The position numbers and the translations under genes were made by a program. Below the pieces are notes generated by a model. The model made no database searches. It worked only from the letters and a program-made list of their open reading frames with translations, and was not told the DNA's origin. Of a DNA stretch of 64,000 nt, positions 47,725 to 59,860 are shown piece by piece (position 1 is the first letter of the stretch; each line of letters starts with the position of its first letter). Location: NCBI GenBank assembly GCA_013407085.1, contig JACCGJ010010158.1, positions 1 to 64,000 of the forward strand. The letters run 5' to 3'. This DNA is from Atriophallophorus winterbourni (lineage: Eukaryota; Platyhelminthes; Trematoda; Plagiorchiida; Microphallidae).

Positions 47725-49100
47725 CAGAAATGTAAGCCATTTCGATCATCATTGTAACCCTTATTTAGCTTATATCAAATACGCTGTTGGTGTCAACATT
47801 GCATTGTAATAAAATAGTGGAAAAGCTTACTTTAGACAATGATTACAAACATTGTTCAATGGTCATCCTCAATTTGCCTATTTCCAAATTCGCAAAAGTG
47901 CAAAAGATTGATATTTTGCAACTTGACTTGATAAAGTGGCTTAGCTCTTCTTCACTACATTACGTGTGTTTTATTTATTGGTTGCGTATTTGAGAGATGC
48001 ATGTACTTCAATTGTCTTGGCGATAAAAAGACAGTCATTCATTGTTGAATTGATTATGTAACAACTCAAATCATGACAGTTTTACAGCTCTCAATTTGTT
48101 AACTTTGCATCCAGTCTCTCTGCTCCCACATAATTTAATTGAACATTTTTTGCTTCCATTATTTCGCACCTACAATACTCACTCACTTACTATGTTTTCT
48201 TCCTGCCGGGTGGCACATGAGGCGAGGACAACTTCACGCCAGTGGTTCCGGTCTGCCACTGCTTCCGTTGGCTTCTGCATTTTGAATTCTTGTGCATGTA
48301 GTCCGCGTTCCAACGTTCCGCGCCAAGTTTTCTTGGGCCGTCCTTCTTCGTTTCCCTTGCGGACGCCAGTAAATGGCTACCTTTGTATGCGAACTATGAT
48401 CCATCCTGCAGATTTGACCGGAACATCTCCACTGTCGTCTTTTGACTACTCTAAATACCACCTCTAGAAGAGTTTTTTTGCAGGAGCTCTTCATTCGAAA
48501 TGGTGTGTGGCCAAGAAATCCGTAGAATCGAGCTCAAGTCATTAGTTCGAAGCACGTTTATTCTGCGCTCAACAACAATACGCACACTTAATAATATTTA
48601 CCGGTCTCCTAGTCAAGACATTTCCTGCTAATCAGGGGGGTATAAGGGTTATCTACGGATTCAATTGGTGAGTCTGATGTCGATTGTCAATTCCTCATTT
48701 TATATCATTCTCTCATCTATATGCGTCAATCTGAAAAGACTTCAGCCAGAGAAAGAATTTACTTTGCGGCGCTTAACCTGGATCCATACTTTTCATTTAT
48801 TTAATTTTGGGAAGAGATGCATTCAATTGCTCGGAATGTTTGTACATGAATAACGGTTTTTTCAACTTGTTCTTCATCAGCCACCCTATGAAGATAGGAT
48901 TACAATTTTTCGAAATAGGCTCCGGGGATTCTGGACAAGCTTCACACTTGGTCTCTGAACATTGAACTATTCTTTAATTTTCAAAAGTGTCACATAATTA
49001 ATGTTTGCTATTATGAGTTTCAAATACTATATTAAAAGATGAAAAAGAAAAATGTCTTTACGTGCTCAACGTGCACAGCCTTTCGTGGACCATGTAATAA
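47725..49100. repeat. Duplicated spacer X, copy 3
   Basis: Parallel to 13136-13960 and 18165-19100, interrupted by the RTE-like fragment at 48180-48575. No gene was recognised. Confidence 0.6.
48180..48575 (-). mobile_element. RTE-like 3' fragment inserted in spacer X
   Basis: The minus strand encodes the RTE RT tail: VVKRRQWRCSGQICRMDHSS, GRPKKTW-like sequence and ASCATRQ-like sequence, ending in a GTGAGTGAGT tail (on the plus strand ACTCACTCAC at 48175). Copies 1 and 2 of spacer X lack it. The flanks ACAATACTCAC and ACAATACGCAC indicate an 11-bp target duplication with one change. Confidence 0.7.
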
Positions 49101-49689
49101 AATGAGTCGGGGGTGTCGAAAAACTCTAACTCTGACTACTGTAAACCATCACAGAAACTGACAATATACATTGCTGTAAAAACGTAAGTGACACTCACAA
49201 TGGAATATATAATTCAAACGTGGTCGTCCTTGATTAGAAAAGATCATGCGTTTTACAAAGAATATACTATTGTGGGACTAAACGCGATAAACAACGTTGA
49301 TCGCTAAACATTGTATTGGTGAACGCAATGAAAAAACTCTGAGAACCAATTCCGAGAATTTGTAACTCTATCAATTTGAATATAAGGAACCTGGAATCGT
49401 TAATTTATTTTGCTCGACGTCAACCATAGACGTAAATCTCCAGCGAATGAATAAACTTTCCATTTCGAAAGAAGCAATCTCTCGTTTGCAGTGCTGACGA
49501 CAAATGACAGTACTCAGTTTATAGCATGCTTAATGAGTAATCCTTATTTAACTGCGGATGTTTTCATCTGATATTTTCCAGGGTTACACACTGATTCCCA
49601 AGTAAGAATTCCAGTGCAACGTCGTCGTAACTGAGTATATTGCAAATGAATAACATGTTTAATCTACTTACTCAAATTATTTCTACAAT

Positions 49690-49830
49690 AACTCGAGCGC
49701 ATGCGGTTCCTGATCATACTGCCCATAAGTGATTAGTGAAAACAGCACAAAACCGGTCTACATGCGATTTATCAGGTTGGTCGTACCAGCCTTATTCAAC
49801 AGCGGCATATCAGCACAACTTGTAGAACTT
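49690..49830 (+). repeat. Hammerhead-like repeat, decayed copy in the K5 unit
   Basis: Aligned with the K2-unit copy. CTGATGAG has become GTGATTAG and GAAAC has become AAAAC, but the GCACxAAACCGGTCTACATG run remains. Not expected to be active. Confidence 0.4.
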
Positions 49831-50831
49831 CATTTTATTCACTTGGCGCGCTTGATGGATTTGCTTCTAACTCTGAGGCGAATGGAGAAATTCTGAAGAT
49901 GTGTGTAATAAGATGTGGCCTAAATACGAGGAAAGATGAAGTAAAATACTAGCCAGTTTTTAATGCCAAGACTGCCGAGACAAAGCTCATGCAAAATAAT
50001 GTGTATCTTGTTTAGTACCGTTTCCACGCTTAACAAATTTGAGCATACTTTCTACACCCGTTGTCGTCAAACAGCCGATCACCGGTTGTGTATTTCAAGT
50101 GATGACCACAACATACTGGTCGTTTACAAACGTCATATTTGCTTGACGAATAATCATTCTATGATTCAGTATTTGAACATTGTGGTTTGTTCTACCAATC
50201 TTATTTAACCGTGGCATACAGGTATGTCTTCATATAGTAGTTTCTACATGTTTCATAGCATACTTATTGTGATCTTTTTTGTGCAACTGATGACGTCAAA
50301 CTACCAGGAAACGGATATGGTGTGTAGGTGATGCGAATATGAGCACCACAAAAATAGTACGATATGTTTTGTAAATTTCACGCTAAAAGGATGGATCAAA
50401 CATAAGCGAACCTTTGTTTTAGGATTTGTTAGGAAAGATTAGTGATTGGTTATGTTAGATTTGCGAATAATGGCGGATGCAATACTTCAAAATTTTCTAA
50501 AAATTAATCCGAAATGTTTACAAGATTTGCGCATCAAAAAAGATCTGAATTCCTGTTGGGTTGCAATTACCAGAAAACCAGATGAACAACTAGCTAATTA
50601 GGATTTAAGTATGCTACAAACAAAGGTAATCTTTTTTTTTAAAACGATACAAATTCTGTGAAGTAAAGTTTACACAATCTTATCGTTAATCATATGAAAA
50701 CAAATTATTTCGCATAGGTTGTATTAAAATGATTCCACAGCAAATAAAATACACATTTCCAAACACTGTTCGATATAAAAGGAACAAAATACTGGCCGAG
50801 GAATCATATATTTGTTTAACCAAAGATAATT

Positions 50832-51115
50832 TCATCCACCCTGCATCTGACTAAGCAAACACGTTTTTATACACTCTTCCATACTCACGAAATTGTTTCT
50901 GTGTCTGCCACATCCACTCCAGAGGAATAACTTGCATTGATTATCCCGCTGACCAAAAAACTCTTCTGACTCCCTTACGACAAGATTTTTTATCCATCGG
51001 TTGTAAAGAGACTAAAAATTGAGATTGAAAACGTATTTCACTTACGATGTCTTGGATCATCAGGCGATGCAAAGACCACAGAAATAAGAGTAAGTAGTAC
51101 GACAATTCGAATCAT
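50832..51115 (-). pseudogene. K5: K2-like Kunitz pseudogene
   Basis: Exon 1 (51115-51046, 70 nt) is intact and encodes a signal peptide ending VVFA. The 34-nt intron (51045-51012) keeps GTAAGT and TTTTAG. In exon 2 the first cysteine codon is TCT (Ser). After the reactive loop CRKGV a 2-base deletion shifts the frame, leading to TAA within about ten codons. The downstream sequence still aligns with K2 (CKLFLW, NNF, C-x3-C). The K2 tail codons end early at a TAG. The TATA box at 51157-51164 is kept; the upstream 14-mer is altered. Confidence 0.85.
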
Positions 51116-52879
51116 TTAAAAATCCGTGTATATTTTCGGTCATATCTCAGGTTCGACTTATATAGATCATATAACTGGTTAAGAGCTGGAAGTTAACCTG
51201 TAACTGTTAGATATATGAGGATATATTTGAATCGTCAAATATTTGAGTTTATAACACATGACTCCAGAACGTGTTCAATGGTTGCATCGTTGAGACGAAA
51301 ATGTATATTTGCTGTCGTTCAATCTGCTGTGCAGATGATAACGTTCTTATTGATGTGAAAGGCATCTTTAATTGTTTGTTTGAATAATCACCCTCCATAT
51401 GAATGATTGTGATTGTTGTTATCGTCTATATTTGTCTGAATTGAAGTCCAGTCTTCTGGAGCACATTTCGTATGGAAAATTAAAAAGTCATAGGAAGAGC
51501 TTTGTCGCTTTTTGGCGCAAACTTTCGAAAATATGAATATCGTTGATCATGAAGGATTCCATGCCGATATCGCATATTAGTTATGTGTTTGGATTAAGGT
51601 TTAGATCAAAGTGCCCAGTATATTAACGTCAATCATATCTGCGGCTTTTCTGAGAAGATCCAATTTGCTTTTAACTTTACTGACAGCAAGTCGACATTGC
51701 ATAAAGTTTCATATTTCAAACTGAATAATCACTCCAAAATCTTTATCAAATGAGGCGGTTTGAGTTACAGTTAGGCATATATAATATTAGTTATTTATTT
51801 TTCTGTTAAGCGATATTACGTTACATCGGTCCCAAACATATTTCATTCGATTTCATTTCGTGGTATTTGGTGGTATCGTGTAGAATAGCTTGTATGAACA
51901 TGGTTCTCATCAAATGACCCGCTCACTGGATTTTCGGATACTTGCCTTTAAAACTAATGATCTCTCAGATATTAGACTTTGCACCTTCCTCCGGCATAAC
52001 ACGAGCCACGAAATTGCTGACAATTTCGTTATACAATATCCTATTTTAAAAGAGATTTTGTAATTCGAGAAAATTGCATTCGACGGGTTCGCGTTGCGAA
52101 TCAAATATCAACTAATGAAATAATCGACGTGATCTGAATGCTCGATAACCGGCCTTGGCTATTTCCATTTGTTTATAGTCAAAAAGTGTGACATTGTCAT
52201 TGCAACCCCAAGCAATCTAGTTAGAGGAATAATTAGTTAACTGTAATTTGTGCTGAGCTTGTGCACTCGGAAAACTAGTATCCGTCAAAGACCAATAACA
52301 ATAAGCTAAGAACGTCGAACGAAATAAAAGAAGAACCTGCTGAAAAACATGTCTTGGAAGGATCACATCTGAATTGCTGGAATGTCAGTATGTTGTGTAA
52401 GATGAGCCAACAATTTGAGAGAGCTAATTTCGAGCTGTATGTTTATGTGAGACCAACGAGTTGTAAGAAAAACGTTTTGTACTAATTCGCTTGGCAGCTC
52501 AGATTGATATATGAATCGGTGGTGTCACACTAGATGTGCCTAATACGATTAGTGTTTCTACGTATACATAAGCTGCTGTGTCTGAATGTTTGTCATGCGA
52601 GTGAGGAACACTTTAGTAATTAACGTTATCTTGCATTCTGCTAATTGTGTGATTTGAAGGTTGTTTTTTTTTGTTTTAATAACATCAGTGATTCCAGCTC
52701 AACTATATTTTATTTCTTGTCGTTTAAAAATAGTTTTTATTTCATTTTCATGAAGGCGGTCTTGATTTTGCTCTGACAAATGCGCATCAAATTTTCCATT
52801 CTCGCAAGATTTTTCTTATTAGAAATTCTGAACACTGTATACTCAGAACCTTACAAATACTTTTTCTAGTTATATAATA

Positions 52880-55388
52880 TATATTGTAAACACCGCAGAT
52901 TAACGGTATGAATAAAAACATGAAAATTACAATAGCATAAAAGCAATAGAGAATATCGAATGATGTTCGTTTACATGTGGGAGTCCATTTTCGCTTCAAA
53001 AATCGCAGGGCAAGGAGAGTCTACCACATGTTAGTGTAGGGAATTTCAAATAAATATAGCACTTACGGCCAAAAATGGCGTTGACAATCAATACGGAATA
53101 TTGGAACGTTGAGGCTTGAGGTATGTCCGCGTGTAACTTTCCCGTATTACGCATCAAGCAAACGTTTTAGTGGATGTCCTTCGGTTGACACAATTCCATA
53201 GGTCAGAACTATATCGCGTCGTATCCTTTTTCGGGTGAAGTCTCAAAAACCCAGACGTCACAATCTTTCGGTATACGAACATTTGCGAACACATATCACT
53301 AACTGTATTGCTCTATGCTAGATTTCGTCAATGAGAGAAGTTTATTTTTGCAGCATAGGAGCCCGGACATCTAACGCATACTCCATTATATGGCGAAGGA
53401 TGACATTCATTATTTTGCTAACGTTACCATGGAGAAAGTTTCAAATATTCTCCAAAGGATACCTAACAATCTGTTGGCCCGTCGATATACATTCTGGCAG
53501 TACACTGTGATCTTCAGGTTTCCGCTAATCCACACCCCAAGATCTTTTTCCAATGAGCTCCATATTAGGTTTTCAGTTACAACTTGATATGTTCAAGCAA
53601 CATTCTTGTCGATATGGAGCATTTTACCTTTCTTCATGTTGAATAACATCCCACTCATGGCCACTAAATTAGACACATTGTCCAAATTTATCTGTAATTT
53701 TCTCCGAGAATCAATATCATCTGCGAAGAGGACCATTTTGAAAGATATGTGGTGGCAAATCGTTCACGTACAACAAAAATATTAGCAAGACTAGCACAGA
53801 TTCTTGTGGGATTCCACTGGTAGTTTTGAACGTCAATGGTAGCACACGCCTAATTCATTTCGGGCGTCGTGATCTGACAGATATTCGCTCAACCATGAGA
53901 AAAGCGGTCCGCATTTTGCTATAAGTAGCAAGTTTTTTGATGAACAAATCAGGTTTGACTGTGTCGAACGATTTTGAAATGTCGAGGTAACATACGTGGA
54001 TGCATGAATTTGTATCCAACTTCATTCGTCCAGTCGTCTAGAGCTATGAGAATATTCGTGGGACAAGATCGGTAAGATGAATATCCATGCTTTGCTGCGA
54101 AAACAATTCATACGATTCAGAGTGTGCAACCATTCTTTTCGAGACTATACGTTCCATTACCTTAGCAATAACAGGTTAAAGTGTGACAAGACGATAATTC
54201 GACGTCAGAACGGCAGACGCCGGACAATATTTCGATTTCTGTTTCGATGCAATACTCAGAACGTTCCACTAGAACATTTGGCACGAACACTATAAAATAG
54301 TATATCAGCAGAGCATTTGTGGTGTTCAACGCTCTTTCAGTGAGTATTTCACAAGTCTGGATGGGAAAAATACCTGGTTCAACTTTTGTTTTCGCGCTCA
54401 TGATTTTGCATAGCAACCCAGGGTTGCGTTTTATTTTCGACAGGAGCATCAATAGGTGCGCTTTCTTATCCTTTCTAATAAGTGCAGTTAATTTGTTGCG
54501 TAACATACAGAAATGTTGTCAAGAAGTAGAATAATTGGTGGCTTTATTCTGCACTCACGCTGCCTGCTCCAGTGCTATCCAAGTTTCGTTCTGTCGCGGA
54601 AAACAAAAGAAATTCTTGTACGCACCTTTTCTAAACGATCTGCAATTTTTCGTCTATCTTCAGTTTCAGTAAACGTACAAGTTCGTTTTTTTAGCGGACC
54701 AGGGCTTCTGGTGTACGCCCGGCAATGCGGAATCTGCGCGAGCGATTCAATCAGGGCCAATTTATATACCATTCGAACCACCTTATTTGGAGTAAGCGAT
54801 TGCTGAGTACTGCAAACACAGTGGAACACAAGCACTAGATGTTCACTAAGCTCTCTTCGGTAGATGGTTTTTTCGATGTTGAAACTGAATCCAAGAGAGA
54901 GCGGAAGTCTAAACCTCTTCTTCGGGTGCATTCGTGAAAATAGTTGTATAACTAGAGTGAATATAGTACCTCCCTAAATCGGTATTCTAGCGTTTAGGGC
55001 GGATTATCATGCCTGAGATGAAGGGTGGACAGATTGAAATCACCAAAATGAGTGTAGTTGCCTGCTGTCTACGAGTCAAGCGCCGAAGCTCTTGGATCAA
55101 CCTCTCGATGTTTGTTTACTTTGATGAAGGGTACAGGTAGATAACACCAACCACACAAACGTCACTAGACAACAGCCCTAGAGAAAACCGAACTGTATCC
55201 TACAGAGTGGATTCTGTGTTGTCTGTTGAATGATATTGGATTAGATTATGATGGTGAAGAGCAACACCACTACCACTTCTCGCTGGGTCGTTCCTTATCA
55301 AATACATATTTAGAATTGATATCTCCGTTTTAGTCAATTGGAACGAACATATTTCGCTCAACTCAGCTAATTTGTTCGAAATGTCACC
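52880..55388 (-). mobile_element. CR1-A retrotransposon, 5' truncated within the endonuclease
   Basis: 3' end at 52880 (ACCGTTAATCTGCGGTG on the minus strand), RT debris (54506-54162 with TALIRKDKKAHLLMLLSKIKRN), and endonuclease N-terminal sequence at 55370-55300 (SNKLAELSEICS). The element stops at 55388, next to the 3' flank of a Kunitz pseudogene. The NYRP-to-palm region is shortened. Confidence 0.7.
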
Positions 55389-55748
55389 GAGGCGCGCCTT
55401 TTTATTAACACCCTGAATAACAATCAAGCACCAATCTATCACGCATTCCTCAAACGTTTTCTGGGAATTCGATACCCATACACGTCTGTTGAATGATATT
55501 GGATTAGATTATGATAATTGAGAGCAACACCACCACAACTTCTCTCTGGGTCGTTCCTCATCAAATACATATTCCGAATTGATATCTCCGTTTTAATCAA
55601 TTGAGACGAACATATTTCGCTTAACTCAGCAAATTTGTTCGAAATGTCACCAAGGCGCGCCTCTTTATTAACCCCCTGAAAAACAATGAAACACCAATCC
55701 ATCACGCATTCCTCAAACATTTTTTTTGGGAATTCAATACCCGTACAC
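55221..55748 (-). repeat. 263-bp tandem duplication
   Basis: Two direct units start at 55221 and 55484 (GTCTGTTGAATGATATTGG in both). Each spans the junction between the CR1-A endonuclease start and the 3' flank of the Kunitz pseudogene. Protein frames in the two units run in parallel (GVNKxARLGDISNKxAELSEICS). Divergence of perhaps 10% shows it is not recent. Confidence 0.75.
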
Positions 55749-55752
55749 GTCA

Positions 55753-56035
55753 TTATCTGTGCATGTACAATTCTTTGCAATCATCCAAATTCTTGAAAAT
55801 GTTCGCATTCTCATTACATCCACCCCACTCGAACTGTTCAAATTCGCTCGCATTTTGGTCTTAGTAAGAGCGAGGAAGCTTCGTTCGACAGGGTCTGATT
55901 TCCAAAGATTGCTTGCATGCTGATTCTGTAGGTTAAATGAACAGAAAGGGGACTTAAAATGCACGAATGGAGATGTCGTGGTCAGCAAGTGCAAGTCAAA
56001 AAATATGGTAGTTGAAGCATTGTCTTGCGAGACAT
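55753..56035 (-). pseudogene. Kunitz-domain pseudogene, cysteine-poor type, second copy
   Basis: Exon 1 starts at ATG 56035 (MSRKTMLQLPYF, then a 1-base loss, then LHLLTTTSP). The intron has a weak GTGCAT donor and a CAG acceptor near 55925. Exon 2 reads C-x8-C, RTKLPRSY, stop, DQNASEF, EQFEWGGC, NENANIFKNLDDC, KELY. Spacing is exactly Kunitz, but Cys3 is Phe and Cys6 is Tyr, as in 2217-2499. P1 would be Arg. One stop and one frameshift make it dead. Confidence 0.8.
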
Positions 56036-56829
56036 TTTCTTTTTAATTACTGTCTTGTGAAATATGAGTGATGTTTTCATACAATCAGATAATTAATTTC
56101 GTCACATATATCTGTTGATGGTTTATCGTCAAGTTGAACGTTACCACACAACGAAGTCGACTGATGTGAAATTATCCTGTTAGACATTTCAAATGATGCG
56201 CTACAGTGTAAAAGTTTAAATATTTCAAGCTCTATCTATCTAAAATTGTTTGATGAAACATTAATCATTCGCGATACGTGTCCAAATTTTCTACTAGATT
56301 GAACATGGCTTAGAAAAAAATGGATTTATTCGTGTGTACGTATTTCCCTCAATTAAATTTATTCAACCACACAAAATAAATTTCACAAAAGGTTACGTAA
56401 ATCATGCTTGAATGAAGATGTGATAGATCAAATAATACAGTATCACGCGTTTATGTAATCCAGAAAAACCTTCGATTAACCAACAAAATAGCAAGCAAGT
56501 TATGAGACGAAAATATTTCTGAAATGTTCAGTAGTGACATAAGGGATGAGATATGGCCTCGTGCAAATGAGAATTATTCAAAAGCCACGAGAGCCTCATG
56601 GAGTGAATGTCTATTAGCTGACAAAATGACTTCGATCAATCTGTCATGAATAGATTTAATACTAGATCCAAGATTCAAAATATATGTAATGGCACATTGT
56701 ACCTCAGCTGCCGGAAACAACTTACAATTTTCATTGCAGGGTGGTGTATTTTAACAAGCAACATCACTTTTGTTAATACGGAGACCACGTTCGCCGTGCA
56801 AGATTCATGTTTGGAATTGATTTGGCTTC

Positions 56830-57230
56830 GAAGATGATAGGCGACGTTTAGAGCATGAATCTTCTGAAATTACGTCGCCGTATACGTTTGGAAGCGCGCT
56901 TGTAGATGAACTCACATTGCAGTGTGTACTTTAGGCTTCCGCATACCCAGACTTCAAGTTCCCTTTCAGATTGTGTCCACCTCAAAATCGTTTGTTCAAA
57001 GAAATATTGGTACTGAAATGGCTTACTAATTTGCAACATCTCGCAAATTTGGAAATTGAATTGCGGCTTCTTCCGTAACGACCATTCATGAGAATCATCT
57101 AAATACCTTGGAAAATGTTGTTGGAGTTGTTGGTTTTATAGGCGTCCAAAATTTATATATTTAGTTAAAAGAATCTTCTTGCACACGACCATCTCTGCTA
57201 CATCGTTGATGTAAACCTAGAATCCCAATT
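56830..57230 (-). mobile_element. CR1-C-like RT remnant, minus strand (segment Y, copy 4)
   Basis: The frame at 57039-56848 reads MLQISKPFQYQY, ILRWTQSERELEVWV, then EFIYKRASKR, as in 33610-33317. It is followed to the right by the same flank and then by the RTE-like copy. Confidence 0.6.
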
Positions 57231-57242
57231 TTTAATTTCTAT

Positions 57243-57380
57243 TCAAGTTGTAAGGAGATAGAGGCGACTGAAAAATTACAGAGGAATCTCCCCTCTAAAT
57301 GTTGTAGGCAAATTGTTAGCTGAAGTCTTACAGATCTAGCTGCATGTTTTTGCTGATAGTATTTACTCTGTATCTCAACT
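57243..57380 (+). mobile_element. RTE-like fragment, left part, split by CR1-A
   Basis: Matches 33785-33915 (GAGATAGxGGCGACTGAA, then CCTCTAAATGTTGTxGGCAAA, then TCTGTATCT). It is cut at CTCAAC and resumes at 61852. Confidence 0.65.
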
Positions 57381-57849
57381 CCAAAAGAAGTGTTCAGTGC
57401 CGTGCGGTCGCATTATTTTTAGCTCCTGATTATCAGGATATACTGTTCATAAACTTACACCAACGTGGACATATTATACGTTGTTGGACTCCTCTCGGAG
57501 TCGGCTTTCTGGGTATACCACTCTTGTAGCGGTATTCGATGATACGAGAAAATTGGGATTTATCGTGATTTTCCCATATTGGATCTACGCGTGCAACTCT
57601 GTTAATACTCTTCAAGTCCTCAAAGGGAATAACGTCATCGGAAAGATCTTATTCTTCGCCGTCGACTGGTCTTACTTTCAACATCGTGCGATCAACTACC
57701 GAAGAGAATCACCGGATTAAATTCTGACTTTGATCTTTTTCGTGAACACTGAATTTTTTGTCGCGCACACTATATTCATCATCGATCGCTCGACAGAGTC
57801 TATGCTTGTGCACAAACCACTGAACAGTGCTGCTCATAACCTTGACCGG

Positions 57850-58242
57850 ATGACCCCAAAACGAAAACAAAGCGCACCGGTCTGCATGTGTGCGGTTTGC
57901 CGAAAGTCTTTAAGTCCTAAGGCAAAGTCTGTCACGTGTTACGATTGTTTGTCGAAAGTTCATGCTTATTGCGACAAATCGCTGACCTCGGATTTAGTAT
58001 CGATTATTAATGGAGATAATTGCCCTGGTGTTTGTTATGTTTGTCTGGTTTGCAAGGTTAAATCGTCGTTACCCGACTTAGAGGTTACTGCCGAAGAGCC
58101 GGTAGATAATCCATTATACTCGAGCAGGCCAACATTTGCCCAGATAACCGCGCAGATGGTGACTAAAACGGGGAGGCGTACTTTGGGATCAGTGAATCCT
58201 CGACTTAACGAAAAAGGACTCGGAAAAAAACACTGCTACTAA
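57850..58242 (+). pseudogene. CR1-A ORF1, N-terminal zinc-finger part
   Basis: Starts at MTPKRKQ and carries a PHD-like cluster: CAVC, CYDC, HAYC and CYVCLVC, with no ligand missing. It also has TFAQITAQMV. A frameshift in an A-run near 58215-58225 ends the frame with KKHCY. ORF1 proteins of CR1-like elements are thought to bind element RNA. The same domain appears at 28649-29044. Confidence 0.7.
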
Positions 58243-58306
58243 GACGACTGACTCACACTATAAAACAAAACCCGCTGGTGTAAACCTTAGCGTTATATGT
58301 ACTAAC

Positions 58307-58980
58307 GTGACAGAGTCGCAGGAAACGCTGTTTGAAGCTAAGCAAAAACATGACTTAGCTGAGTGGTATAAACTCTGCAGTCTGATGAGCATGGCGGCAT
58401 TTACTCCTTCATCGGTAGTTCGATTAAACAGGCACCTGAATTCTCCTCACAATGATGATCTTCGCCTTTTAAGTATAACGCTGCAATCTGCAGAGGACGT
58501 GGAAAACGTACTCTTAAATGCTTACATTCTTAGAGATATTCCAGAGACTACATGTCGTATCCATGCAGACTTACCATGGTGGGAGCGAAAGTCGTCGCAG
58601 AAATCTTGTGGAGAATGTAATCCGAGAAGTATTGTATCTTAGGAGTTCCGGAAGATGCTGCTGACGTACCTTCTCAAGAAAAGTCTGTGCACGACCACAA
58701 ACCATGGAAATATCTAGCCGAAACAATTGGTATTAAAAATGCCATACTTGTGGATGCTTTTAGGATACCGCGGTCTTCCAACTATAAAGAGCAAGGTCCC
58801 AGCTCTTTAAAGCTAACCTTCTTCACAACCGAAATGACGGATACTATCAAACGTGAATGGAAAGCAAATAGAAAAAAACCTACCACAAATCGTCATGTTG
58901 AGCTTGCCCAAGGTAATAGCCGGAAGCAAGTTAACGGATGGTACTGACCCACAAACGCCTAGTGATGAGGTTCAACCTGA
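58307..58980 (+). pseudogene. CR1-A ORF1, C-terminal part
   Basis: The frame at 58307-58642 (HDLAEWYKLCSLM, VVRLNRHLNSPHNDDLRLL, EDVENVLL, RIHADLPWWER) is followed after a shift by GVPEDAADV, then HKPWKYLAETIGI and IPRSSNYKEQGPSSLKLTFF in the frame of 58687-58947. The same order is seen in the antisense remnants of the other copies. The function of this part is not known to me. Confidence 0.55.
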
Positions 58981-59847
58981 ATGTCATGCGATAGCTCCAA
59001 AAATCTTGAGTATTCCGACTCTAACCGAGTCGGCCCTCTAATACCTTTTCATGATTTGAACACCACGAACTTTATAAGATGTTTATATACAAATGCACAA
59101 AGCCTTCCGAACAAATTAGCTGAGCTAACCGAGATATGTTCGCGCTACTCACCTGACATTATCGCCAATACAGAAACATGGTATTCTTCCCAATTGATTG
59201 AATCGGAGATATCAATTCCAAATATGAATTTGATGATGAACGATCGAGAGAGATGCGCTGGTGGTGTCGCTCTTTATTACCATAATAGACTCCAGTGCCA
59301 TCCAATAGACAAGACAGAATTCACGCTCGAGGATACAATTTGGTGCACTTTAACACTGATGTCTGGTGAAGTCTGCATTATTGGTGTGGTCTACCGGCCC
59401 CCTTCATCTACGGAATCGTACAACGGAAGGTTGATCCAAGTGCTTCAGCGCTTGACTCGCACACAGCAAGCAACGACACTTATTATGGGTGATTTTAATC
59501 TGTCCACCCTTTATCTCAGGGACGATCACTCCCCACAAACACCAGAATACCGATTTAGAGAGGTACTAGATTCAATCCCGTTATACAACCATGTTCACGA
59601 ATGCACCCGGAGGAGAGGTTCTGACCGCCCCTCTGTCTTGGATTTGGTGTTAAAGTCGGAGGAACAATCTATCGAAGCGATCGAATTCCAGGCTCCACTG
59701 GGTCTTAGCGACCATTCAGTGCTTATGTTCGACTATGTTTGCAGTACTCAGCAATCGCTTACTCCGAATGGGGTGGTTCGACGGGTAGATAAATTGGCCC
59801 TGAGTAAATCGCTCGTGCAGATTCCGCACTTTCAGACGACAATATAA
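58981..59847 (+). pseudogene. CR1-A ORF2, APE-type endonuclease domain
   Basis: An open frame of 288 codons with the full endonuclease set: CLYTNAQSL (Asn), NTETW (Glu), VIGVVYRPP, LIMGDFNLS (Asp and Asn), SVLDLVL and LGLSDHSVL (Ser-Asp-His). All catalytic positions look intact, which fits target-site nicking. It is separated from the RT by a frameshift near 59845. The true ORF2 start is unclear; methionine 58981 is merely the first in frame. Confidence 0.75.
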
Positions 59848-59860
59848 CCCCTGACTCGCA

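Noticed and set aside
48096..48467. 123-codon plus-strand frame as a novel protein
   Set aside because: Antisense to the RTE-like RT tail on the minus strand, whose RWR and CRMD motifs are recognisable.
50286..50330. Second hammerhead-like motif (CTGATGACGTC...GGAAACGG)
   Set aside because: The segment between the two boxes does not form a stem II, and the paralogues read CTATTGAC or CTGATTAC, so the resemblance is chance.
57730..58242. PHD-finger protein that could be a host chromatin gene
   Set aside because: The same zinc cluster occurs at 28649-29044 and in broken form at 47036-47386 and 41656-42000, always at the 5' end of a CR1-like element followed by endonuclease and RT.
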